A DNA stretch of 64,000 nucleotides from JASGIT01 sp047601665 (GTDB taxonomy: Bacteria; Pseudomonadota; Gammaproteobacteria; Burkholderiales; Burkholderiaceae_C), in the NCBI GenBank assembly GCA_047601665.1, contig JASGIT010000001.1:4595551-4659550 (forward strand), written 5' to 3'. Position 1 is the stretch's first letter, and the number at the start of each line of letters is the position of its first letter. A program made the translations under genes and the position numbers. The notes under the pieces were generated by a model, which ran no database searches, was not told where the DNA came from, and worked only from the letters and a program-made list of their open reading frames with translations. Positions 17,651 through 26,155 of this stretch are shown one piece after another.

Positions 17651-18460
17651 ATGAACGACCTAGAGGCCTTCGCGAGGCTGGTGCAGGCACTGGCTCCCTG
17701 GCGCCAGCAACTGATCTTCATCGGCGGGTGGGGCCATCGCCTGCACCGGCTGGACCCGCGGGCAAATCGCCCGGACTATCAACCGGTGTTCACCCGCGAC
17801 ACCGACCTCGCCTTTGCCAACAAGGCACCCATAGAAGGCGACATCAAGCAGGCGTTGATGCAGCATGGATTCCAAGAGAAGCTGAGCGGCGACCATCGAC
17901 CTCCGGCAGCGCACTACACGCTTGGCGACGAAGCCGGTGGCTTCTATGCCGAGTTCCTCACCCCCCTGGCGGGAAGCGGCCGCAAACGAAGTGGCGAAGC
18001 CGACGCGACCATGGCGAAGGCAGGCATTTCGGCACAGAAGATCCGCCACCTGGACGTCCTTCTCGTCGATCCCTGGGTGATCGGCGTGGGACCACAAGAA
18101 GGCGTTCCCCTGCCGGCGCGCATAGATGTACAGGTGGCCAACCCGCTGTGCTTCATGGTCCAGAAGTTCCTGATCCAGCAATATCGACCCGCCAACAAAA
18201 GAGCCCAGGACGTGCTGTACATCTACGACACGATCGAACTCTTTGGCGCACTGCTGGATGAGTTCAACGCGCACTGGCATGCGCGTGTCGCGCCCGCGCT
18301 TGGGGGCTTGGCCGACGAGGTGCGAAAACTCTGCACGCAGACGTTCGCTGAAGTCAACGACATGGTCCGCGAAGCCGCGCGCATTCCCGCGGATCGCAAA
18401 CTATCCCCGGAACAGATCCAGGCAACGTGCCGATACGCCTTTGAGCACATGCTACGCTAG
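17651..18460 (+). CDS. Nucleotidyltransferase (AbiEii-like toxin candidate)
   Basis: 269 aa. The N-terminus has the nucleotidyltransferase signature: FIGGWGHRL followed, about 30 residues on, by FTRDTDLAF, giving the D-x-D metal-binding pair. This resembles MNT/AbiEii-type enzymes that transfer nucleotides to tRNA or protein. It sits directly behind the PD-(D/E)XK-wHTH gene. By context it is a toxin or defence effector. Its closest family cannot be named from sequence alone; a metabolic nucleotidyltransferase role is unlikely inside this ICE debris. Confidence 0.7.
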   Translation: MNDLEAFARLVQALAPWRQQLIFIGGWGHRLHRLDPRANRPDYQPVFTRDTDLAFANKAPIEGDIKQALMQHGFQEKLSGDHRPPAAHYTLGDEAGGFYAEFLTPLAGSGRKRSGEADATMAKAGISAQKIRHLDVLLVDPWVIGVGPQEGVPLPARIDVQVANPLCFMVQKFLIQQYRPANKRAQDVLYIYDTIELFGALLDEFNAHWHARVAPALGGLADEVRKLCTQTFAEVNDMVREAARIPADRKLSPEQIQATCRYAFEHMLR

Positions 18461-18633
18461 CCGTTTGCCCTGCTGCCACAGCATCGAGTGGCAATAGATT
18501 GGTCACTGAAAACCCATCCTGGCGTAGCGCAGCGAAACCCTGCCGCGAGAGCGCAGACGCACAGAATGCCTCAAACTGGTCGCCCCAACGGCCCGGCGCT
18601 TGCCGACGGTCGCGGATGCCTGCTTTCACCTGT

Positions 18634-18867
18634 TCACGTACGTCTTCCTCCGGATGCTGAGCGGGTAAAGCCCCTGTCGCCAGCGATGAACGCCTCCAGC
18701 ATGTGGGGGATCAGCGTGGCCGCATCCACCGCCTCGCCATACGCCTGCGCATGCTGCGCGGCGTAGCGGTCGAGGTCGGCTTTTAGATTGGCCGGGCAGT
18801 TAAAGGTCAGCTTGACAGTCTCGGTCTTGGGCAGCGGCCCCAGCCGCAGCTTCTTGGTCGTGCTCAT
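18634..18867 (-). CDS. DUF2274 family protein
   Basis: 77 aa, starting at the ATG at 18867 that overlaps the trbI stop (ATGA). The sequence KKLRLGPLPKTETVKLTFNCPANLKADLDRYA is characteristic of DUF2274, a small ribbon-helix-helix-like protein encoded right after trbI in Tn4371-type and related ICEs. Role unknown, probably DNA binding. This gene appears intact although trbI before it is frameshifted. Confidence 0.85.
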   Translation of the reverse strand: MSTTKKLRLGPLPKTETVKLTFNCPANLKADLDRYAAQHAQAYGEAVDAATLIPHMLEAFIAGDRGFTRSASGGRRT

Positions 18868-19876
18868 TGCATGCCTCCCCGCTGAACGAACAAAGGCCGG
18901 TAGGGTCGGAGCACAAGGTCGCGGTTGGCGACCACGTGGACGGGCAACCCCGGCCGCGCCGTCAGCGTCGGCTGGATATTCATGTTGCGCCGGGTCAGCT
19001 CCTGGCCCACGTGGTTGATGCTGTCCTGGGCGCTGTCGCGCCCGGCGATCACGATGCGATTGCCGCTCTGTCGGTTCTCCGGCGCAGCCAGCTCGGCGCC
19101 CACCCCCAGCAGCGTGGTCAGTGCTGCCCCGGCAAAGATGCGGCCCCAATGCCTGTCCACGTCATCCTCCAGCCCGGCATAGCCCGCCGGGTCGGTGCCC
19201 ATCAGGTTGTCGAGCGGGAGCGAGGACGTGTCGGGCAGGATGATCCGGTTCCACACCATCTGCACGCGGCTCTGCCCAAAGCTCACCTGGCTGTTGTAGC
19301 GCCCGAGGATGCGCGAGCCCTGCGGGATCAGCAGGAACTTGCCCGTGGCCGTTTCGTAGACCGGCTCCGTCACCGTGGCGATCACATCGCCCGGGAGATC
19401 GGACTTGATGCCCGTGACGAGTGCCGCCGCGATCACTGTTCCGGCCATGACCTGGTACGGCGAAGCCGGGGGAGTCAGTTGGCCGGAATTGCGGGTTTCC
19501 GTAGAACCGCCTTTCAGGAATGCTTCTTTCTGGCCCTGGCCGTTCTGCGCCACAGTGGGATCGGTCGGCTGTGCCGCCGTCGAGGCAGGCCCGGCCACCA
19601 TCGGGTCGAAGCCCGCCATCGCGGATGCCGGGCCAGCGGCGGCAACTTGGACGGGTGCCGCGCCCCCGGTCTTGCCCTGGTTCCCTGAGCGGAAGAACAC
19701 CGACGAAGCTGCCGCCGCTTCGGCTTCTTGCGCAAAGCATCGTTGGGGTCATGGCCCGGCGGCGAGTAGGTAGGCTGCTGCGCCGCCACGATGGCCGGGC
19801 CGAGGTCGCCCGGCAAGGGTGGCCCGAGTTCCGGTGCCTTCGGCAGCTTGGAGTAGTCGGACGGCAAACCATCCAT
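18864..19876 (-). pseudogene. trbI: trbI, copy 2, 5'-truncated and frameshifted
   Basis: TrbI is the VirB10-like bridge of the mating-pair channel. The frame 18864-19700 encodes the proline-rich linker and beta-barrel through to the natural C-terminus (RPYRPLFVQRGGMQ). The preceding part (MDGLPSDYSKLPKAPELGPP...DPNDAL) lies in another frame; the break is near 19730, between ALR and AQEAEAAAASSVFF. Upstream, the gene is cut at about 19877 by an inverted traG fragment, so the cytoplasmic tail and membrane helix are missing. It cannot make a working protein. Confidence 0.85.
18966..19511 (-). repeat. Direct repeat of trbI sequence (pairs with 14743-15285)
   Basis: About 540 bp, roughly 90 percent identical by eye, in the same orientation as 14743-15285. 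The two copies bracket the IS66 remnant and the nucleotidyltransferase module; homologous recombination between them would delete 15.3-19.5 kb. Confidence 0.8.
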
Positions 19877-19877
19877 C

Positions 19878-20150
19878 CGCAGCTTCCTCATCGCGCAGTC
19901 GCTCAACCAGATCGACAAAGCCTACGGCCAGAACCATTCGATTCTGGACAACTGCCATGTGCGGGTGACGTTCGCCACCAACGACGAGCGCACCGCCAAA
20001 CGCATTTCCGAGACGCTGGGCACCGCGACCGAGCTGCGCGCGCAACGCAACTACGTGGGCCATCGGCTCGCGCCGTGGCTGGGCCACCTGATGGTGTCGC
20101 GCCAGGAAACGGCGCGTCCGCTGCTGACGCCGGGCGAAGTCATGCAGCTC
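19878..20150 (+). pseudogene. traG: traG/virD4 coupling-protein fragment, inverted
   Basis: An open stretch without start or stop encodes RSFLIAQSLNQIDKAYGQ, NCHVRVTFATNDERTAKRIS and RQETARPLLTPGEVMQL, the C-terminal part of the TraG coupling ATPase. It runs opposite to trbI and eexN on its flanks and stops exactly at the eexN junction (20150/20151), so it is a rearranged fragment. Confidence 0.8.
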
Positions 20151-20330
20151 GCCCATAGTGGGACGCTCTGTGATGCAGCGCCGGCGTAGTTCCTTCAGGC
20201 GCACCGGATCGGCGGCGAGTTCCTCCACGCTCGGCACGTCGGCGGCATTGGGTGCTGGCGCAGGCGACGGCCCGCAGGCGGCCAGCAGCGCTGCCACGGG
20301 CAGCGAAGTGGCGATTCCTGGCATCTTCAT
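20151..20330 (-). pseudogene. eexN/trbK-type entry-exclusion lipoprotein, 3'-truncated
   Basis: Starts at the ATG at 20330 behind GGAGGAAA, with a lipoprotein signal ending LLAACG and the EexN-type motif VEELAADPVRLKELRRRC...TERPTMG. Homology ends at 20151 where the inverted traG piece begins. The frame then runs on into nonsense. Entry-exclusion lipoproteins block redundant transfer of the same ICE; this one lacks its C-terminal half. Confidence 0.75.
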
Positions 20331-20365
20331 GGCGGTTTCCTCCAAAGTAAGGCGTAGGCCAATAG

Positions 20366-21259
20366 CTAGGTGCCTCCAGGCCCCAGGGCTTCAACCCGCT
20401 CGATGAAGCGGGCCAGCGCCTGCGACGGGTCAGCGTCTCGGCGCAGCAAGTAGGTGGTCAGCATGGGCGGCTTGCCCGCCAGCGGCCGGCCGATCACATT
20501 GGGCTCGCGGCTGGCGGCGATGTGCGCCGCGCCGGCCAGCCCCAGGGCAAGGCCGGCCGACACGAAGGTCATCATCACGTCGAAGGTGGCGACGTGTTGC
20601 ACGATCAGGGGCTCGCGCTCCTGCCGGCGCAGGATGCGGTCGATCTGGCGCGCATGACCCTCGCAGATGGCCGGGTCGCCCAGCACCAGCGGGTGGCGCA
20701 GCACCTCGTCCAGCGGCACCTCCTTGTAGGCCAGCAGCGGGTGGCGCGCGGGCACGGCCACCATCAGCTCGTCCTCCCAGGCCGGCTCCACGATGATGCC
20801 GTCGCCCGCTTCCTCAGCCATCGAGAACCCCGCGTCGTACAGGTCGTCGTGCAGGCCGGCGATCTGCTGGGCCAGCGGCACCTCGAACAGGCGCACCTCG
20901 ACCTCGGGGTCTTCCTCGCGGCAGCGCGCCAGCAGCGCGGGCAGGCGCGAGGGCGTGACGCCATCGGACAGGGCCACGCGCAACTGCCCGTGAAAGCCGT
21001 TGGCGCCGGCCTTCACGCTCTCGCGCGCCTGCTCCAGGGCCAGCATCACGCGGGGCACGTTCTCCATCAGCAGCTTGCCGGCCAGCGTCAGCCGCGTGCT
21101 GCGGCTGGTACGCACGAAAAGCTGCGCGCCCAGTTCTTCCTCCAGCTCCTTGATGGTGCGCGACAGCGGCGACTGCTCGATGTGCAGCTTCCTCGCGGCG
21201 CGCGCGAAATGGAGTTCTTCTGCCACAGCCATGAAATAACGCAGGTGTCTGAACTCCAT
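20366..21259 (-). CDS. LysR-family transcriptional regulator
   Basis: 297 aa from the ATG at 21259 (MEFRHLRYFMAVAEELHF). Typical LysR N-terminal winged helix (ARAARKLHIEQSPLSRTIKELE) and an effector domain from about residue 90. A LysR gene of this type often ends the trb region of ICEs, which fits its place behind eexN and trbI. It may control conjugation genes, but with those destroyed its present target is unclear. The adjacent hydrolase gene at 21332 runs in the same direction and ends before it. Confidence 0.88.
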   Translation of the reverse strand: MEFRHLRYFMAVAEELHFARAARKLHIEQSPLSRTIKELEEELGAQLFVRTSRSTRLTLAGKLLMENVPRVMLALEQARESVKAGANGFHGQLRVALSDGVTPSRLPALLARCREEDPEVEVRLFEVPLAQQIAGLHDDLYDAGFSMAEEAGDGIIVEPAWEDELMVAVPARHPLLAYKEVPLDEVLRHPLVLGDPAICEGHARQIDRILRRQEREPLIVQHVATFDVMMTFVSAGLALGLAGAAHIAASREPNVIGRPLAGKPPMLTTYLLRRDADPSQALARFIERVEALGPGGT

Positions 21260-21331
21260 ATGTTTAGAGGCGGCGCCGGCAGTGGATAGCTGCGCTCGAC
21301 GCCGACTCAACTATTCCGTTTGACCATGGAA

Positions 21332-23023
21332 TCAGCCACCTGGAATGATGGGAAGCACCAGGTGCGAGTCAAACTGGCCGCCTGACAGGATGAAGTTGCG
21401 TGCCCCGAATACCTCCGGATTCCGATCCTTGGGATCGGTATGCAGGAACGGGCCGGATCCCTGGCGGAACATCACGCCACCCTCTCTCTGGAAGTCCTTT
21501 CCATCAATCCGCAGGGTGAGCCGGTAGCCTTTGGGCAGCACCACACAAGTCGGCCAGATTTCCACTGCGATCTTGTACGGCTGTCCAGGCACCAGTGGCT
21601 CCGCCTTGTCGTGCTTGTGAAACGGACGCCAGGGTTGAGACTTCTCGGGGTCGATCGCACGGTGGGAGGCCCTGAGCCACCCTTGCGCCACCGGCACGGC
21701 GGGATCGGTGGCACCTCTGAACGCAACCTCTTTCCCATCGGCATCGAATGCGCGCAACGTCAGGAACAGGTCCATGTCGGTGCTCTCGGACTTCACCCAG
21801 AGATTCGCGACCACAGGCCCGGTGATCTCCGTGGCTTCGACCATGGGCGGTGTGGACAACTCGATCCCCCAGTCCAGGCCGTTGTATGCGAACTCCGCTT
21901 CTTTCTGGGGAAGAGCCGGGTCCAGCGAAGCAGCCTCGGTGTTGAGATAGAAAGGCGTCCAGCGCGTGCGCGCCAAGGGCCATTCGTTCTCCTTGCGCAA
22001 CTCGAAGTGGTCGCCGGGATGTCGGATGTTCAGCAAGACCCTGGGCTCGTTCTTCCAACCGTTGTCGATGCCTTTCAGGTAGCAGTCGAAGAAGCGCTGC
22101 TGCAGATCGATGAACTCCGGCAGGAAGAAGCTTTCATAGTGCGTTCCGCCATGCATCTCCAGCCACTTTTCCTCGCTGCCCGCGCCGACGAAGCCTTCGA
22201 CGTTGCCCCGCAAGTGTAGGCCCATGCCGCCCCAATTGCCCGCCGACAGCACCGGCACCTGAATCTTGGAAAGGTCAGGACGCCTTTCGGCATGCCATTC
22301 GTCGTCGAAGGGGTGCAGCGCACGGCTACTGATCGTATTCACACGGTTGGCCGCCAAGATCGCGTCGTCCAACGGAGTGCCGGTGGGCGGCTTGCCCGTA
22401 TCGCGGTCGACATAGTGGGTCTTCGCATTCCCGTTCTGGATCGGAAGGATCTGGCGCTCCCACCACATTGCTCCGAAGGTGTTGCTGAAGATTCCGCCAT
22501 GGTAGGTCTGGTCACGATACGGATCCGTACAGCCCTCCCATGGACAGATCGCGGCCAGGTGCGGGGGTCTCATCGCTGCGACCATCCACTGGTTGATGCC
22601 GTAGTAGGAAATACCCAGCAAGCCAACCTTGCCATTGCTCCAAGGCTGAACCCCGGCCCATTCGATGCATTCGTAATAGTCCTGTATCTCTCGCGGCGAT
22701 TGAGTATTGAGCACGCCCGGAGACTTGCCCGCGCCGCGACTGTCCACGGCAATCACGACATAGCCCCTGGGCACCCATCGGTCGGGATCGGGCGTCTCCC
22801 AGCGAAGGTACCGCCCGCTTGAGCCATCGGTGTCCAAGCCGGGATAAAGACTCTTCAGGACATCCCATGCCGGAGTGAAGGCATCCTGGAAATGCGCATC
22901 CTTGCCGTAGGGCCCGTGTGTCATCAAAACCGGACGCGGCCCGCCATCGGCAGGTCGAAAGACGTTGCAGTAGACCACTGCACCATCGGACATGGGTATG
23001 GGGATGTCTTTTTCGACAATCAT
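21332..23023 (-). CDS. CocE/NonD-family alpha/beta-hydrolase
   Basis: 563 aa hydrolase of the X-Pro dipeptidyl-peptidase S15/CocE class. Nucleophile serine S139 sits in GISYYG; the early segment MSDGAVVYCNVFRPADGGPRPV and DSRGAGKS are family hallmarks, and a C-terminal jelly-roll domain (about residues 340-550) ends with SHLVLPIIPGG. No signal peptide. It is next to a Bug-type receptor transcribed the same way, suggesting it acts on an ester or amide taken up by the cell. Substrate unknown. Confidence 0.87.
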   Translation of the reverse strand: MIVEKDIPIPMSDGAVVYCNVFRPADGGPRPVLMTHGPYGKDAHFQDAFTPAWDVLKSLYPGLDTDGSSGRYLRWETPDPDRWVPRGYVVIAVDSRGAGKSPGVLNTQSPREIQDYYECIEWAGVQPWSNGKVGLLGISYYGINQWMVAAMRPPHLAAICPWEGCTDPYRDQTYHGGIFSNTFGAMWWERQILPIQNGNAKTHYVDRDTGKPPTGTPLDDAILAANRVNTISSRALHPFDDEWHAERRPDLSKIQVPVLSAGNWGGMGLHLRGNVEGFVGAGSEEKWLEMHGGTHYESFFLPEFIDLQQRFFDCYLKGIDNGWKNEPRVLLNIRHPGDHFELRKENEWPLARTRWTPFYLNTEAASLDPALPQKEAEFAYNGLDWGIELSTPPMVEATEITGPVVANLWVKSESTDMDLFLTLRAFDADGKEVAFRGATDPAVPVAQGWLRASHRAIDPEKSQPWRPFHKHDKAEPLVPGQPYKIAVEIWPTCVVLPKGYRLTLRIDGKDFQREGGVMFRQGSGPFLHTDPKDRNPEVFGARNFILSGGQFDSHLVLPIIPGG

Positions 23024-23062
23024 TTCAGGTTTCCTCAGGTGATGAAATGTGGGTGCGGGCTA

Positions 23063-24022
23063 TCAGTCCATCGAAATGTTCAATGGAGGAAGAATCTTCT
23101 TGTACCGGTCGATCTCGCTCTTCAGGTAGGCGGCGAAAACTTTGGGCGGCGTGACAACAAACTTACTGTCACCAAACTTCTGCACTCCGGTCACGTATTC
23201 AGGATCCGCCACGGCTGCCTTGATGTTCGTGTAAAGGGTGCTGACCAAGTCGTCGCTCATTCCCCGAGGCCCCAGGATTCCACCCCAGGCAGGAATATCC
23301 ACGCCGTTAATGCCCAGCTCCGTCAGCGTGGGAATCTGAGGCAGACTTGCCGCCCTCTCTGGACCCGAGATCGCCAGCCCCCTCATCTGGCCGCTGTCGA
23401 TCAGGGGTTTCGCGAGGGAGGATCCCAGGAAAGTGCAGTCCACACGCCCACTCGTCACATCAATGGTGGAAGTAGTCTTGTAAGGGACGTGCAGCAGCTC
23501 GACATTGGCCGCGCGCGCAAACAGAGCGCCGACAATGTGGGTGGTGTTTCCATTGCCGGCCGATGCATAGGTGAGCGTGTTGGGTTGCTTGCGTGCCTGG
23601 GCCAGGAACTCAGTCAGGGTCTTGTAGGGCGAGTTGGCGCCGACCAAGAGCAAGAACCCCGGCACGTCGGACAACTGCGTGATGGGCGTGAAGTCCTTGA
23701 TGGAGTCGTAGGGCATTTTCGAACGGATCGCCGCGTTCGTCGTGTGCCCGCCGGTCGTGTACAGCAGAGTCGACCCGTCGGGCTTTGATTTCGCGACGTC
23801 GGCCGAGCCGATGAGCGCGCCCGCGCCCGGCTTGTTATCGACGATGTAGTTGCGCGACGATACTTTTCGCAGGGATTCCGCAAGCAACCTGACGGATGCA
23901 TCCATCGGATTGCCGCCCGGGAAAGGCAGCACGATTCTGATGGTCTCGGGAAGCGATTGCGCCCAGACGGCAGGAGCAACCGAAACGTATCCGATCGACG
24001 AAAGAAAGAGTCTTCTTTGCAT
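23063..24022 (-). CDS. Bug/TctC-family solute-binding receptor
   Basis: 319-aa periplasmic receptor of the tripartite tricarboxylate type, very common in Burkholderiales. Signal peptide begins MQRRLFLSSIGY and ends near AQS. Family blocks visible: IRIVLPFPGGNPMDASVRL, NKPGAGALIGSADVAKSKPDG, and HVPYKTT. No TctA/TctB membrane components are present nearby, the rule for orphan Bug receptors. Transcribed away from the TetR gene at 24194. Confidence 0.9.
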   Translation of the reverse strand: MQRRLFLSSIGYVSVAPAVWAQSLPETIRIVLPFPGGNPMDASVRLLAESLRKVSSRNYIVDNKPGAGALIGSADVAKSKPDGSTLLYTTGGHTTNAAIRSKMPYDSIKDFTPITQLSDVPGFLLLVGANSPYKTLTEFLAQARKQPNTLTYASAGNGNTTHIVGALFARAANVELLHVPYKTTSTIDVTSGRVDCTFLGSSLAKPLIDSGQMRGLAISGPERAASLPQIPTLTELGINGVDIPAWGGILGPRGMSDDLVSTLYTNIKAAVADPEYVTGVQKFGDSKFVVTPPKVFAAYLKSEIDRYKKILPPLNISMD

Positions 24023-24142
24023 GTCTCCATACCTTCCTAAGAACGCATTGGCCTGGCGGACCGCAGTTCAAGAACCCTCGACGACAGCGGCCCTAGACGA
24101 AGATTTCGGGTCTCGGTCGGCGAGAGAAAGTCACCTGGCGGC

Positions 24143-24314
24143 GCCACGAATTCTCGCGAACACCATCGCGTAGCCACAACCGGGTTTATACGAATGACTA
24201 AGAAATTTATACAGAAGCCTAATTCAGCCATGAACGCCGTGGCTCCCGCTGGCAGCCGTCCTCGACTCCCTGCTCGCGCCGAGTCGGCCAGGCTGCGCCC
24301 TGACCGTCGCATGG
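24143..24314 (+). repeat. Inverted repeat arm 1 (TetR 5' end and promoter)
   Basis: About 170 bp covering the promoter and first 40 codons of the TetR gene. Its reverse complement recurs at 28068-28237 with high similarity (CCACGAATTCTCGCGA, ACCGGGTTTATACGAATGAC and the codons for SRPRLPARAE are shared). Confidence 0.8.
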
Positions 24315-24985
24315 CCATCCTCCTGGCGGCCGAGAAGCTGTTCGCCCGCCACGGCTACCACGCGGTCAGCGTGCGCCAGATCGCCGACGAAGCGGGAGTT
24401 CAGGTGGCCCTGTTGGGTTACTACTTCGGCCCGAAGGACGCGCTTTTCGAGGCCATCTTCGAGCACTGGAGCCCGACCATCGAAGCGCGATTGACCGCCC
24501 TGGCTGAGGTCCCCATCAACCCTGCAGACACGCGTACGCTGCCGCGAATCATCGAGGCCTTCACCGCGCCGGTGCTGGCCTTGCGCGCCAGCAGCGAGGG
24601 CGAGTACTACGCGCGGCTAGTGGCACGCGAGCTATCGCACACCACCGAGGAGTCCGACCGAGTGCTGCGCCGCTACTTCGACCCATTGGCCCATGCCTTC
24701 ATTGACGCACTCCACCGCGCCCTGCCGCATGTCACGCGGGCGCAGGCGGCATGGGGCTACCAGTTTGCGTTGGGCGCTCTGCTGCACCATCTGAGGGACA
24801 CGCGGGTGGAGCGTCTCTCGCACGGGGAGAACACGCCCGCAGATCCGGCTGCTGGCGTGCTGCTGGTGAACTTCATCGTCGGCGGCCTGCTCGCCGCGTT
24901 TCCCCGACCTCGCAGTGCCGGCACGTCCGCCGCTCCTGAAAAGAGGGCTCAAAAGAGAGCCACATCCGGCAAAGAGAGTTCGTGA
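24194..24985 (+). CDS. TetR/AcrR-family regulator
   Basis: 263 aa. After a basic N-terminal tail comes the TetR helix-turn-helix (GYHAVSVRQIADEAGVQVALLGYYFG, about residues 50-80), then an alpha-helical ligand domain. The start could be 24194 or the ATG at 24230; both are kept in the duplicated remnant at 28 kb, and neither has a clear ribosome site. Divergent from the Bug receptor gene, so probably its regulator. Pieces of a second, closely related gene survive at 28053-28187 and 30900-30951. Confidence 0.88.
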   Translation: MTKKFIQKPNSAMNAVAPAGSRPRLPARAESARLRPDRRMAILLAAEKLFARHGYHAVSVRQIADEAGVQVALLGYYFGPKDALFEAIFEHWSPTIEARLTALAEVPINPADTRTLPRIIEAFTAPVLALRASSEGEYYARLVARELSHTTEESDRVLRRYFDPLAHAFIDALHRALPHVTRAQAAWGYQFALGALLHHLRDTRVERLSHGENTPADPAAGVLLVNFIVGGLLAAFPRPRSAGTSAAPEKRAQKRATSGKESS

Positions 24986-25010
24986 AGCCCGCGCTCCTGA
25001 GCGTCGCGCT

Positions 25011-25110
25011 CCCTGGCCGACGGCGACACGATCGTGCTGCGCGGCTGGCTGTCAGCCACTGTCAAGCGACGAAGCGCTCACGCCGGCGGCCGATCTTCCA
25101 GGACACGTCG
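25011..25110 (+). pseudogene. 3' remnant of a fumarylacetoacetase-like gene
   Basis: 25011-25048 matches 34863-34900 with three differences (codons for LADGDT-VLRGW), and the following bases resemble the region after the FAH stop (actgtcaagc, acgc-ggcggcc, ca-gacacgtcg). About 57 bases of coding end are missing. A former second FAH gene or a duplicated operon end. Confidence 0.65.
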
Positions 25111-25147
25111 AGCGGCTTTCACGACACCAATCTGAATCCGATGTCGT

Positions 25148-26155
25148 TCAACCCGTGACGATAGAAATAGGAATGCCGCCATCGGGCCCATCACCGGGCA
25201 GATGGCAGGCCACGTGCCGCCCGTCGGGCCGCTGGGTCAGCGCGGGCGGCTGCGTGCGGCAGATATCCAGGGCGTGCGGGCAGCGCGGATGGAAGCCGCA
25301 GCCCGCGGGCGGGTTGAGCGGGCTGGGCAGTTCGCCGCGCAAGGGGGTGGGCGGGCGGTTCTTCTCCAGCGCCCGGCGGGTGGTGGGAATGGTGTCGATC
25401 AGCAGGCGGGTGTACGGGTGCGCGGGGCGGCGGTACAGGTCGTCCTTGCGTGCCACTTCGACGATGCGGCCCAGGTACATCACCGCGATCCGGTCGCTCA
25501 GGTGCCGCACCACAGCCAGATCGTGCGACACGAACAGGTAGGCCAGGCCCAGCTGCTCGCGCAGCTGCGCGAACAGGTTGACCACCTGGGCCTGGATGGA
25601 GACGTCCAGCGCCGACACCGGCTCGTCGCAGATCAGCAGCTCGGGCTGTGCCGCCAGCGCGCGCGCAATGCCCACGCGCTGGCGCTGGCCGCCGCTGAAC
25701 TCGTGCGGGTAGCGGCCCATCATGCTGGCGCTCAGGCCCACGGTGGCGAACAGTTCCGCCACCCGCCCGGCCAGGGCGTGCCGCGGCGCCAGATTCTGGA
25801 CGATGAGGGGCTCGGCCACGGCCTGCCCCACGGTCATGCGCGGGTTCAGCGAACTGAAGGGGTCCTGGAACACCATCTGGATGCGCCGCCGGTAGGGCCG
25901 CAGTTGTTGCTCGCTCAGGCCGCACAGGTCCACCCCGTCGAACAGCACCTGCCCCGCCGTGGGGCGCACCAGCTGCATGAGGGAGCGCGCCAGCGTGGAC
26001 TTGCCGCAGCCGCTCTCGCCCACCAGGCCCAGGGTTTCGCCCTTGGCGATCTCCAGGCTCACGCCGTTGACGGCGGCCACGGGCGGCGGCACGGGCTTGA
26101 ACAGGCCCTCGCGCTTGCGCGGGAAGGCCACCTTGACGTCAATGGCGCGCAGCAT
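25148..26155 (-). CDS. Dipeptide/oligopeptide ABC transporter ATPase, DppF/OppF-like
   Basis: 335 aa. Walker A GESGCGKST, signature FSGGQRQRVGIARAL, Walker B LLICDEPVSALD, and the C-terminal oligopeptide/nickel-transporter domain with GCGFHPRCPHALDIC. Its start overlaps the end of the DppD-like gene by 17 bases. It ends the minus-strand half of a split transporter operon; the partner genes dppA and dppB lie divergently at 28310-30883. Confidence 0.92.
   Translation of the reverse strand: MLRAIDVKVAFPRKREGLFKPVPPPVAAVNGVSLEIAKGETLGLVGESGCGKSTLARSLMQLVRPTAGQVLFDGVDLCGLSEQQLRPYRRRIQMVFQDPFSSLNPRMTVGQAVAEPLIVQNLAPRHALAGRVAELFATVGLSASMMGRYPHEFSGGQRQRVGIARALAAQPELLICDEPVSALDVSIQAQVVNLFAQLREQLGLAYLFVSHDLAVVRHLSDRIAVMYLGRIVEVARKDDLYRRPAHPYTRLLIDTIPTTRRALEKNRPPTPLRGELPSPLNPPAGCGFHPRCPHALDICRTQPPALTQRPDGRHVACHLPGDGPDGGIPISIVTG

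Noticed and set aside
18354..18629. 91-codon minus-strand frame between DUF2274 and the NTase
   Set aside because: Overlaps the NTase C-terminus and has no recognisable motif; may hold an unidentified remnant only.
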